Positions 15,372-23,828 of a stretch of DNA of 64,000 nucleotides are shown here, one piece after another. Position numbers and translations under genes: made by a program. The notes beneath the pieces are model-generated. The model had not been told where the DNA came from and did no database searches. It saw only the letters and a program-made list of their open reading frames with translations. The stretch is from Curtobacterium luteum. GTDB lineage: Bacteria; Actinomycetota; Actinomycetes; Actinomycetales; Microbacteriaceae. Within the stretch, counting starts at the first letter, position 1. Every line of letters begins with the position of its first letter. Location: NCBI RefSeq assembly GCF_014646995.1, contig NZ_BMOI01000013.1, positions 44,820 to 108,819 on the forward strand, read 5' to 3'.

Positions 15372-16307
15372 GTGAGCATCGATGCCGCCGTCAGCCTCGA
15401 CATTGACGGCGCCATCGACAGATTCACGCCGGAGCGAGAGGTCATCTCCTGGGAGACGATCGCTTCCTTCGTCCGGACCTCGGTCCGCCGCGCACATCCG
15501 ATGAACGTTCGGAAGGCACGTGAGCTCATGATGATCGGAACTCGCCACGTCGACTGGTGCGTCACCGCTCACGGTCTCGAGCTCGGTGACAACCTCTGGG
15601 ACCCGTTCCTGGCAGACGCGTTCATCCGCAGTTGGGGCGCCCACCGCCGTCCAAGGACCGTCGCAGCCGGCAAGAGCCAACTCCACGACCTCATCCGCCA
15701 CATCAACGCAGGCGAAGACCGCACTGCGCTTCGTCAGCGGTCCGGGCACGCATCACGTCCGACCACTCCATACACCGCGAAAGAGATCCCAAAGCTCTAC
15801 AGCTGGGCAAACACGCGAAGGATGCGCCGAACCGGACGGACCGCCAACGCGATCATCACCCTCGGTCTCGGTTTCGGTCTTAACGCCTCCACGATGACCA
15901 AAGTGCGTGCGCACCACTTCACCGACCACGGCACTCAAGGCATCGAACTGACCCTCCCGGACAGGCAGAGCTGGTGCGACCAGGACTTCGAAGAGGACAT
16001 CCGTTCCTCCCTCCGCCGCCGAACAGCCGATGACCTGCTTATCGAACTCACCAACCGGACGACCCTCGCCGACTTCCTCCGAACCACAAGAAAAGCATCG
16101 CGACCCATCGATGCGATCGTCCCAGAACTCGACCGGCTCCGCGCGACGTGGTTCGTGCGGCGCGCAAGCCACTTCACATCGCTCGTGGCGGTCATGGACG
16201 CCTACGGCATCCGCCACACCAGCACCCTGCAATCCGTCTTCTCGCGGCTCCCACAACCCACTCCAGACCAGATCCGCACCGCTCTCCGCACGAAAGGACA
16301 ACCCTGA
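15372..16307 (+). CDS. Degenerate tyrosine-recombinase-like protein (copy 2)
   Basis: 311 residues from GTG 15372, preceded by GGGGAG. Organised like the 13143-14093 product: N-terminal helical domain, then NAIITLGLGFGLNASTMTKVRAHHF (Arg of the integrase motif absent) and LDRLRATWFVRRASHFTSLVAVMDAYGI, equivalent to the H-x-x-R box and the helix before the usual Tyr. No Tyr nucleophile in place. The TGA overlaps the ATG of the DDE transposase (TGATG), so both are translated from one message, suggesting it assists transposition, for example by end recognition. Confidence 0.6.
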   Translation: MSIDAAVSLDIDGAIDRFTPEREVISWETIASFVRTSVRRAHPMNVRKARELMMIGTRHVDWCVTAHGLELGDNLWDPFLADAFIRSWGAHRRPRTVAAGKSQLHDLIRHINAGEDRTALRQRSGHASRPTTPYTAKEIPKLYSWANTRRMRRTGRTANAIITLGLGFGLNASTMTKVRAHHFTDHGTQGIELTLPDRQSWCDQDFEEDIRSSLRRRTADDLLIELTNRTTLADFLRTTRKASRPIDAIVPELDRLRATWFVRRASHFTSLVAVMDAYGIRHTSTLQSVFSRLPQPTPDQIRTALRTKGQP

Positions 16308-18097
16308 TGCTGCAACCCGCCAACGCACGACCGAACCCATTCGAAGAACACGGCCAAGGCCTCACCGGCACCGAAGACCTCGTCCCCGACCGTCGGGTCA
16401 AGATGATCGACCGGATCATCACCGACGCCAACATCCCTCAAACAGTCGACGGCTGGCGTGCCGACGCGTGCAAGTCCAACGCCGGCAGGACCGCTGAACT
16501 CAGCCTCAAAGCCGTCATCGTCGTGTTCCTCATCCTCGCCGTCGAAGGATCCCCGCTACTCATCACCACCGGTGCGACGCTGCTGCACCGGCGGCTCTCC
16601 CCAGAGTCCCGCGCACGCCTCGGCATCGACGACAACTACACCTGGACGCAGTGGTACCACATGCTGCAGAAAGGACTCACGAGACTCATCGCGCTCGCCG
16701 ACCCGAAGCCGGCGAAGTACCAGCGGAAGATGACCAGGGCCCAGATGCTCGCGAACCGTGAGGCCCGCGACCCCGAGTCCAGCGCAGCTGCCCTCGTCAG
16801 GCTCGACTGGCTCTGCAACCAGCTGCTCTACGCAACCATCGCCGTCTGCCCCGGCGTCCTCGACGGTTGGGAAGGGAACATCACCATCGATGGCACCGCT
16901 TATCCGGTGTTCAGCAAGCACGGGCAGACGAAGAACAGCCTGTACGCGAGTATCGAGTCAGACGCCGCGTTCTACATGCGGGACTCCCGTCATAAGGAGA
17001 CGACGGACCGGAGCGCCGCACGCAAAGTGATGTTCGGCTACGAACTGCACCTCGTCGCTCCCGCCGCGAACATCAGCCCCGACCCCGGGACGTCGTTCGC
17101 GCAGCCGGTCATGGGGATCTCACAGTGCCAGCCATCCGAGTCCCCATCAACCTTCGGGCTCAGCGCCATCACCTCGGCGATGAGCCGCTTCGGCGACAGA
17201 ATGAGGGGCGGTCTCGTCATCGCAGACAAGGGCTACTTCGCGAACGCGAAAGCGGAGGACCTGGCGCTCCCCGTCCGTGCGATGGGGATGGGCATCCTCA
17301 CCGACTATAAGAAGGACCAGACCGGAGTCGTCGACGGCTACGCCGGCGCCGAGCTCATCGAAGGAACCTTCTACTGCCCGGGCATGCCGGAGGCGCTGAA
17401 GTCAGCGACGAAAGACGAGCGGTATGACCGCATCGAGCCCGACGTGTGGCTCAAGCGCATCGACGGGCGAGCACCATACGTTGTGCGCCGGAAGGCGAAG
17501 CCCGACGCCGACGGCTACACCCCAATGATGTGCCCGGCCGCGGGACCCAACGCAACTGTCATCTGCCCACTGAAGCCGAAGGACGCGAGCCGCAACAGTG
17601 GAAAATCGCTCCTCCCGATCATGCCCGTGAACCTGCCCGAGCACCCCGACAAGATTTGCACCCAAACCTCTGTCGTGTTCCCTCCCACCGCCGGCGCGAA
17701 GTTCCGCCAAGACTTGCGGTACGCGACAGCAGCCTGGTTCCGGCTCTACCGCTCTGGCCGCAACTTCATCGAGTCCACCAACGCTTACATCAAGGACGAA
17801 GGCAAGCACGCCCTAGCCGTCGCAGGCCGACGACGAGCCCGCGGCCACTCCAAGCAGTACTTCCTCGCCACCACCCTCGTGTTCGCCGCCAACCTGCAGC
17901 GCATCAACAGCCACCTCTGGAACGAAGCCAACCCGCTGGCACCCGACCGCACCCGCCGCCGCGACAAGCTCAACAACTACCGCTGGGACCCCACCACCAG
18001 ACAAGGCACAGCACCCAACGGGCTCTTCGACGGCTACCAGCCCGCCGAAGCGTTCGACGACGACCTCGACAACCTCGAGACCTGCTACCAAGACTGA
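16307..18097 (+). CDS. DDE transposase
   Basis: 596 residues. DDE acids are recognisable: first Asp in NITIDGTAYPVFSKHG (about residue 190), second in GGLVIADKGYFANAKAEDL (about 307), and Glu in FIESTNAYIKDEGKHAL (about 490), the last followed by RRRARGHSKQYFLATTLVFAANLQRI, typical of RNase H-fold transposases that identify the Glu helix. Family not assigned with certainty; length recalls IS1182/IS5-like or actinobacterial unclassified groups. Start overlaps the recombinase-like gene. Frame is intact. Terminal inverted repeats were not identified. Confidence 0.75.
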   Translation: MLQPANARPNPFEEHGQGLTGTEDLVPDRRVKMIDRIITDANIPQTVDGWRADACKSNAGRTAELSLKAVIVVFLILAVEGSPLLITTGATLLHRRLSPESRARLGIDDNYTWTQWYHMLQKGLTRLIALADPKPAKYQRKMTRAQMLANREARDPESSAAALVRLDWLCNQLLYATIAVCPGVLDGWEGNITIDGTAYPVFSKHGQTKNSLYASIESDAAFYMRDSRHKETTDRSAARKVMFGYELHLVAPAANISPDPGTSFAQPVMGISQCQPSESPSTFGLSAITSAMSRFGDRMRGGLVIADKGYFANAKAEDLALPVRAMGMGILTDYKKDQTGVVDGYAGAELIEGTFYCPGMPEALKSATKDERYDRIEPDVWLKRIDGRAPYVVRRKAKPDADGYTPMMCPAAGPNATVICPLKPKDASRNSGKSLLPIMPVNLPEHPDKICTQTSVVFPPTAGAKFRQDLRYATAAWFRLYRSGRNFIESTNAYIKDEGKHALAVAGRRRARGHSKQYFLATTLVFAANLQRINSHLWNEANPLAPDRTRRRDKLNNYRWDPTTRQGTAPNGLFDGYQPAEAFDDDLDNLETCYQD

Positions 18098-18110
18098 CCC
18101 ACCCCAAGCA

Positions 18111-18142
18111 AGAAGGCCGGCCCCCAAGGGGACCGGCCTTCT
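18111..18142. terminator. Bidirectional hairpin between transposase and tRNA-Leu
   Basis: AGAAGGCCGG / CCGGCCTTCT 10-base stem, extended inside by CCC/GGG pairing. Placed to end both the plus-strand transposase transcript and the minus-strand tRNA-Leu transcript. Confidence 0.65.
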
Positions 18143-18192
18143 GTCGCTGCTGGATTCTTCTACATTCCACTCGGAATACTTCGAACAACCCC

Positions 18193-18279
18193 TGGTGCGC
18201 GAGGGGGGACTTGAACCCCCACGCCGTTTCCAGCACACGGACCTGAACCGTGCGCGTCTACCAATTCCGCCACTCGCGC
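18193..18279 (-). tRNA. tRNA-Leu (anticodon CAG)
   Basis: Class II tRNA of 87 bases including an encoded CCA. Acceptor GCGCGAG pairs with CTCGCGC; anticodon stem CACGG/CCGTG encloses loop TTCAGGT (anticodon CAG, reads CUG). A long variable arm is present and the T-arm shows GTTCAAGTC. Its 3' end faces the accessory island at 1-18.1 kb, as is common for integration targets. Confidence 0.95.
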
Positions 18280-18365
18280 CAGCCCCAGAACACTACCATG
18301 CACAGACGGTGCCAGGCGCCAACCACTACCATGCAGAGGTCCGTGACCGAGAACACTGGAGACCG

Positions 18366-19046
18366 ATGGGCCTGTTGGACAGCTTCGAGCGAGGGTTGGA
18401 GCGTGCCGTGAACGGCGCGTTCGCCAAGACCTTCCGCTCCGGCGTGCAGCCCGTCGAGATCTCGAGCGCCCTCCGGCGCGAACTCGACACGAAGGCCGCC
18501 GTGGTCTCCCGCGAGCGGATCCTCGTGCCCAACGAGTTCACCGTGCGCCTCTCGCCGCCGGACTGCACGCGCATGACGGACATCGGCCAGCCGCTCATCG
18601 ACGAGCTCCGCCAGATGGTGCAGCAGCACGCGGTCGCGCAGAACTACTCGTTCTCCGGACCGGTGTCGATCACCCTCAAGCAGGACGGCACGCTCTCCAC
18701 CGGCATCCTGCAGATCGACTCCTCGACCGTGCAGCGCGACCTCGCCTGGGTGGCCGTGCTCGACATCGGTTCGCAGCGCCACAAGCTCCACCGGGGCCGC
18801 ACCGTCATCGGACGCGGGTCGGACGCCGACATCACGGTCGCCGACACCGGGACGAGCCGGAAGCACGTCGAGGTCATCTGGGACGGCAAGCACGCCCAGG
18901 CGAACGACCTCGGGTCCACGAACGGCTCGAAGCTGAACGGCGAGCGCTTCCAGCAGGCGATCGTGGAGCCGGACTCCACCATCGAGATCGGTCGTACCCG
19001 TATGGTGTTCCGGGTGATCCCGGACAACGACGGAGGTGCTCGATGA
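18366..19046 (+). CDS. fhaA: FHA-domain protein FhaA (DUF3662 + FHA)
   Basis: 226 residues. N-terminal DUF3662 region (MGLLDSFERGLERAVNGAFAKTFRSG...) and a C-terminal FHA domain from about residue 135 with GRTVIGRGSDADITV, SRKHVEV and DLGSTNGSKLNG, the phosphothreonine-binding Gly-Arg, Ser and Asn motifs. In mycobacteria FhaA binds the phosphorylated pseudokinase domain of MviN and restrains peptidoglycan synthesis. First gene of the fhaA-fhaB-pstP-rodA-pbpA-pknA-pknB cluster; its TGA overlaps the fhaB ATG. Shorter than mycobacterial FhaA, which has a long disordered linker. Confidence 0.93.
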   Translation: MGLLDSFERGLERAVNGAFAKTFRSGVQPVEISSALRRELDTKAAVVSRERILVPNEFTVRLSPPDCTRMTDIGQPLIDELRQMVQQHAVAQNYSFSGPVSITLKQDGTLSTGILQIDSSTVQRDLAWVAVLDIGSQRHKLHRGRTVIGRGSDADITVADTGTSRKHVEVIWDGKHAQANDLGSTNGSKLNGERFQQAIVEPDSTIEIGRTRMVFRVIPDNDGGAR

Positions 19047-19588
19047 CCACGGGGCTGACCCTGCTCGTCCTGCGCTTCGCGTTCCTCGCGGTGCTGTGGC
19101 TGTTCGTGTTCGTGATCGTGTTCGCCCTGCGGAGCGACCTCTTCGGCCAGCGCGTGCGCACCATCCCGACCGACCCGAAGGCGGGTCCGTCCGGTCCGAC
19201 CACCCCGTCGATCCCGACCGCGGCCACCGCGTCGGCGTCCGGGAGCGCCTTCACCGAGCTCCTGAACCAGGGCGGCAGCACGGCGCCGAACACGCCCGTC
19301 GCCACCCGTCTCGTCATCACCGAGGGGTCGCGCGAGGGCATGGAGATGCCGCTCGGCGGCGGTCCGATCACGATCGGCCGGTCCAGCGAGTCCAACGTCG
19401 TGATCCGCGACGACTACACGTCCACCAACCACGCCCGACTCGATCTGCGTGCCGAGGGCTGGGTCGTGACCGACCTCGAGTCCACCAACGGCACGTTCGT
19501 CAACGGTCAGAAGGTCTCCGCCCCGGTGCTCGTCGCCGAGGGGACGCCCATCACGATCGGGACGACGACGTTCGAGCTGCGGCGGTAG
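19043..19588 (+). CDS. fhaB: FHA-domain membrane-anchored protein FhaB (FipA)
   Basis: 181 residues. One N-terminal hydrophobic helix (LTLLVLRFAFLAVLWLFVFVIVFAL, about residues 4-28, given to show the anchor span), a Pro/Ser/Thr linker, then an FHA domain from about residue 95 with ITIGRSSESNVVI, STNHARLDL and DLESTNGTFVNGQKV. Known in mycobacteria as a PknA/PknB target acting in division and growth. Overlaps fhaA and is followed six bases later by pstP. Confidence 0.93.
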   Translation: MTTGLTLLVLRFAFLAVLWLFVFVIVFALRSDLFGQRVRTIPTDPKAGPSGPTTPSIPTAATASASGSAFTELLNQGGSTAPNTPVATRLVITEGSREGMEMPLGGGPITIGRSSESNVVIRDDYTSTNHARLDLRAEGWVVTDLESTNGTFVNGQKVSAPVLVAEGTPITIGTTTFELRR

Positions 19589-19594
19589 GCGCGG

Positions 19595-20941
19595 ATGACG
19601 GCACGGACGCTGAGCGCCGCTGTGTCCCACGTGGGGCGCATCCGCGCGAACAACCAGGACTCCGGCTACGCCGGGGCGCACCTGTTCGCGGTGGCGGACG
19701 GCATGGGGGGCCATGCCGGCGGTGACGTCGCGTCGGCGATCGCGATCCGCCGCATCCGTGAGGTCGACCGCGAGTTCCCTTCCGCGCACGACGCCGAGTT
19801 CGCCCTGCAGTCCGCGCTCATCGCCGCGAACCAGCTCATCACCGAGACGGTCTTCGAGCACCAGGAGCTCACCGGCATGGGCACCACGGTGTCCGCGCTC
19901 ATCCGGGTCGGCGACCAGATCGCGATCGCACACATCGGCGATTCCCGCATCTACCGCTACCGCGACGGCGAGCTCCAGCAGATCACGTCGGACCACACGT
20001 TCGTGCAGCGCCTCGTCGACAGCGGCCGCATCACCCCCGAGGAAGCCGCGGTCCACCCCCGGCGGTCGGTGCTCATGCGCGTGCTCGGCGACGTCGACGC
20101 CGCCCCGGAGGTCGACACCGCCGTCATGGACATCCAGCCGGGCGATCGCTGGCTGCTCTGCTCCGACGGACTCTCGTCGTACCTCGCCGAGGAGCGCATC
20201 CGGCACGCGCTCGCGTCGAACATGGACGCGAACCAGGCGACGCAGCGGCTCGTGAAGGAGACCCTCGACCACGGGGCCCCGGACAACGTCACGGTCGTCG
20301 TCATGGACGTCACCGACGGCGACGTCGTCGACGAGGACGACGCGGCCACGACCGTCGGCTCCGCGGCCGCGCCGCTGACGTTCGAGGCGTCGACCGGCCG
20401 GAAGCCGATCCGGCTCCCCACGATCCTCCTGCACCCGCTCAAGGTCACGACGGCTCCCGAGGACTCCCACTTCGAGCCCGAGTCCGACCAGTACTTCGCC
20501 GAGCTCATCGCCGAGGACCGCCGACGCCGTGTCCGTCGTCGGGTGGCCTGGAGCATCGCGCTCGTCGTCGCGATCGCCGCCCTGGTCGGCGCGGTCTTCC
20601 TCGGCTGGCGCATCACGCAGGACCACTACTACGTCGGGTCCGACCGTGGCACCGTCGCGATCTACAAGGGCGTCCAGCAGTCGATCGGGCCGATCGCGCT
20701 CTCCGACGTCTACGAGGACACCGACATCCGCGTCAGCGGCCTGCCCGACTACACCCGCGAGAACGTCCGCTCGACGATCAACGCACAGTCCCTCTCCGAC
20801 GCACGCGACATCGTCGACCGGCTGCGGAAGGCCGCCGAGACCGGGCAGGACCAGGCAGGCACCGGCGGGTCGTCGCCGTCGGCCACGCCCTCGGCCACGA
20901 GCTCGCCGACCCCGACGCCCACCCGCGGGACGAAGCGATGA
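19595..20941 (+). CDS. pstP: PP2C-family Ser/Thr protein phosphatase
   Basis: 448 residues. PP2C catalytic domain (residues about 5-240): RANNQDSGY, VADGMGGHAGGDVAS, GTTVSALI, IGDSRIYRY and LLCSDGLSSYL carry the metal-binding Asp residues, and GAPDNVTVVV the final Asp. One transmembrane helix at about 316-337 separates it from a short extracellular tail rich in Ser/Thr/Pro. It dephosphorylates PknA, PknB and their substrates. Coupled to rodA (stop/start overlap). Confidence 0.95.
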   Translation: MTARTLSAAVSHVGRIRANNQDSGYAGAHLFAVADGMGGHAGGDVASAIAIRRIREVDREFPSAHDAEFALQSALIAANQLITETVFEHQELTGMGTTVSALIRVGDQIAIAHIGDSRIYRYRDGELQQITSDHTFVQRLVDSGRITPEEAAVHPRRSVLMRVLGDVDAAPEVDTAVMDIQPGDRWLLCSDGLSSYLAEERIRHALASNMDANQATQRLVKETLDHGAPDNVTVVVMDVTDGDVVDEDDAATTVGSAAAPLTFEASTGRKPIRLPTILLHPLKVTTAPEDSHFEPESDQYFAELIAEDRRRRVRRRVAWSIALVVAIAALVGAVFLGWRITQDHYYVGSDRGTVAIYKGVQQSIGPIALSDVYEDTDIRVSGLPDYTRENVRSTINAQSLSDARDIVDRLRKAAETGQDQAGTGGSSPSATPSATSSPTPTPTRGTKR

Positions 20942-22374
20942 GCAACGCGACCGCCCAGTCCTTCACGCAGGCGATCACGATCAAGCTGCGCGAACCCGCG
21001 CGGGCCCGGAACCTCGAGCTCGTGCTCCTCGTCATCGCCTGCGGCATCTGCGCCGGCGCGATGGTGCTCGTGCAGCTCGGCACCAAGGGCCGGCTGTTCG
21101 ACACGTCGGTGCTCTGGACCGGCGCGACGATCCTCGGCCTCGCGCTCATCATGCACGTCGTGCTGCGCGTCGTCGCGAAGAACGCCGACCCGTTCGTGCT
21201 GCCGGTGGCCCTGGTCCTCAACGGCATCGGCATCGCCGAGATCTACCGCATCGACGTCCACAACGGGCTGACGGGGTGGGCCGCGGTCGGCGTCAAGCAG
21301 ATCGTCTGGACCATCTTGGCGATGGCGGCGGCGATCGTCGTCCTGCTCGTCGTGCGGAACCACCGGTTCCTGCAGCGCTACCGCTACATCTTCATGCTGC
21401 TGACCATCGTGCTGCTCCTGCTGCCGATGCTGCCGATCATCGGCCTCAACGTGAACGGTGCGCGCGTCTGGATCAAGCTCGGGTCCTTCACCTTCCAGCC
21501 GGGCGAGCTCGCGAAGATCACGATGGCGCTGTTCTTCGCCGGGTACCTCGTCACCGCCCGGGACTCGCTGTCGATCGTCGGCCGCAAGGTCCTCGGCATG
21601 ACGCTCCCGCGCGCCCGTGACCTCGGCCCGATCCTCATCATCTGGGCGGCGGCGATGGGCGTCCTGGTGTTCCAGCGCGACCTCGGCACCGCACTGCTGT
21701 ACTTCGGCCTGTTCCTCGTGATGATCTACGTCGCGACCGCCCGGCTCAGCTGGGTGCTCATCGGCCTCGTCCTCTTCGTCGGCGGTGCCCTGGTCGCCCA
21801 GTCCGTCCTCGTGTACGTGCACGGCCGGTTCGAACAGTGGCTCAACCCGTTCGACAACACGATCTACAACGCCGACACGCAGGCCAGCTACCAGCTCGTG
21901 CAGGGGTTGTTCGGCTTCGCGAACGGTGGGATCACCGGCACCGGCCTCGGCCAGGGGCGCCCGTACATCACCCCCGTGGCGAACGCGGACTACATCATCG
22001 CGTCCCTCGGCGAGGAGCTCGGACTCATCGGGGTCTTCGCGATCCTCGCCCTGTTCATCGTCCTGGCCTCGCGCGGCATCCGCGTCGGGTTCATGGCGCA
22101 GGACGACTTCGGCAAGCTGCTCGGCGTCGGCTTCGGCTTCATCATCGCGCTCCAGGTCTTCGTCGTCGTCGGCGGCATCACCCGGGTGATCCCGGTGACC
22201 GGTCTGACGACGCCGTTCATGGCCGCGGGCGGGTCATCGCTGATCGCGAACTGGATCATCGCGGCGATGCTGCTGCGACTGACCGACTCGATCCCGGCGG
22301 AACAGCGCGTGCAGCAGGGAGCGATCCCGGCCGCACGCGGACGAGGGGCGACCAGGAAGGAGCGCGCGCGGTGA
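20938..22374 (+). CDS. rodA: FtsW/RodA-family peptidoglycan polymerase
   Basis: 478 residues with about twelve transmembrane helices. SEDS-family signatures: GLNVNGARVWIKLGSFTFQPGELAKI, FQRDLGTALLYFGLFLVM, and the later YIIASLGEELGLIGV and FMAAGGSSLIANW. Polymerises lipid II glycan strands with its cognate class B PBP, encoded immediately downstream. Shares overlaps with pstP upstream and pbpA downstream. Confidence 0.94.
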   Translation: MSNATAQSFTQAITIKLREPARARNLELVLLVIACGICAGAMVLVQLGTKGRLFDTSVLWTGATILGLALIMHVVLRVVAKNADPFVLPVALVLNGIGIAEIYRIDVHNGLTGWAAVGVKQIVWTILAMAAAIVVLLVVRNHRFLQRYRYIFMLLTIVLLLLPMLPIIGLNVNGARVWIKLGSFTFQPGELAKITMALFFAGYLVTARDSLSIVGRKVLGMTLPRARDLGPILIIWAAAMGVLVFQRDLGTALLYFGLFLVMIYVATARLSWVLIGLVLFVGGALVAQSVLVYVHGRFEQWLNPFDNTIYNADTQASYQLVQGLFGFANGGITGTGLGQGRPYITPVANADYIIASLGEELGLIGVFAILALFIVLASRGIRVGFMAQDDFGKLLGVGFGFIIALQVFVVVGGITRVIPVTGLTTPFMAAGGSSLIANWIIAAMLLRLTDSIPAEQRVQQGAIPAARGRGATRKERAR

Positions 22375-23828
22375 ACCGACAACTCCGCGGTGTGTCCACC
22401 GTCATCGTGCTCATGTTCGTCGCCCTCTTCGTGTCGACGACCTCGATCCAGTTCTTCTCGGCCGAGCAACTCCGCGCCGACCCGCGGAACTCCCGGACGA
22501 TCCTCGCGAGCTACTCCACGAAGCGCGGCGCGATCCTCGTCGACGGCAGCCCGATCGCCGAGTCCACCCCGTCGGACGACCAGTACCAGTACCAGCGCAA
22601 GTACACGAACGGCGACCTCTACTCGGCCGTCACCGGCTACTTCACGATCGGCCAGGGCAACGCGGGCATCGAGAGTGCGGAGAACGGCGTGCTGTCCGGG
22701 AACTCGGACGCCTCGTTCTTCCAGAACCTCAACGCGATCCTGACCGGCCAGGACGTCCAGGGCGACAACGTCAACCTGACGATCGACCCCGACGTGCAGA
22801 AAGCCGCGTACGACGCCCTCGGGAACAACACCGGCGCCGTCGTGGCCATCCAGCCGAAGACCGGCAAGATCCTCGCGATGGTCTCGAAGCAGTCGTACGA
22901 CCCGAACGTCCTGACCTCGCACGACACGTCGCAGGTGGTCGAGAAGTACAAGGCGCTCGAGGCGGACGCCGGACAGCCGCTCAAGAACCGCGCGATCGCC
23001 GGCGACCTCTACACGCCCGGGTCGGTGTTCAAGCTCATCGTCGCGTCGGCGGCGCTCGAGGGCGGCAAGTACACGCTCGACTCGACGTTCCCGAACCCGT
23101 CGCGGCTGCAGCTGCCGGGCACGAGCACCTACATCAACAACGCCGAGGGCGGCACCTGCGGTGGCGGGGACAAGGTCAAGCTCCGCACCGCGATCCAGAA
23201 CTCGTGCAACATCCCGTTCGCCGAGCTCGGGCAGAAGCTCGGGTACGACGCGATCAAGAGCATGGCCGACAAGTACGGCTTCGGCGACCAGATCGAGGTC
23301 CCGATGCAGGCCACGGCCAGCCAGTACCCCGACGTCAGCGACGACACCGCCCAGCTCATGCTGAGCGCGTTCGGGCAGGCGAGCGTCCGCGTCACTCCGC
23401 TCCAGATCGCCATGGTGTCCGCGGGCATCGCGAACGGCGGTACGGTGATGCAGCCCACCCTGGTCGACTCGATCACGACGAGCGACCTCAAGACGGTCCA
23501 GTCGTTCTCGCCGAAGGAGTTCAGCAGCCCGCTGTCCTCGTCCGAGGCGGGGGACCTGACCGAGGCGATGCAGAGCGTCGTCAACTCCGGGACCGGCACC
23601 AATGCCAAGATCGACGGGGTCGACGTCGCCGGGAAGACCGGCACCGCCGAGGGCGGGACGGGCGATCCCTACACGCTCTGGTTCACGGGCTTCGCTCCGG
23701 CGAAGGACCCGGAGGTCGCCGTCGCCGTCGTGGTCGGCAACGGCGGCGGTCTCGGGCAGTCCGGGGTCGGCAACACGGTCGCGGCCCCGGTCGCGAAGAA
23801 GGTCATGGAGGCGGTGCTGAACAAATGA
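22371..23828 (+). CDS. pbpA: Class B penicillin-binding protein (PBPA)
   Basis: 485 residues from GTG 22371, overlapping rodA. Single N-terminal membrane anchor (VSTVIVLMFVALFVSTTSI), dimerisation/pedestal region, then transpeptidase domain with catalytic motif S218-V-F-K (TPGSVFKL), S278-C-N and K422-T-G (AGKTGTAEG). Crosslinks peptidoglycan at the septum or growing wall with the RodA partner; in mycobacteria PBPA is phosphorylated by PknB. No signs of damage. ATG of pknA overlaps its TGA. Confidence 0.94.
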   Translation: MNRQLRGVSTVIVLMFVALFVSTTSIQFFSAEQLRADPRNSRTILASYSTKRGAILVDGSPIAESTPSDDQYQYQRKYTNGDLYSAVTGYFTIGQGNAGIESAENGVLSGNSDASFFQNLNAILTGQDVQGDNVNLTIDPDVQKAAYDALGNNTGAVVAIQPKTGKILAMVSKQSYDPNVLTSHDTSQVVEKYKALEADAGQPLKNRAIAGDLYTPGSVFKLIVASAALEGGKYTLDSTFPNPSRLQLPGTSTYINNAEGGTCGGGDKVKLRTAIQNSCNIPFAELGQKLGYDAIKSMADKYGFGDQIEVPMQATASQYPDVSDDTAQLMLSAFGQASVRVTPLQIAMVSAGIANGGTVMQPTLVDSITTSDLKTVQSFSPKEFSSPLSSSEAGDLTEAMQSVVNSGTGTNAKIDGVDVAGKTGTAEGGTGDPYTLWFTGFAPAKDPEVAVAVVVGNGGGLGQSGVGNTVAAPVAKKVMEAVLNK

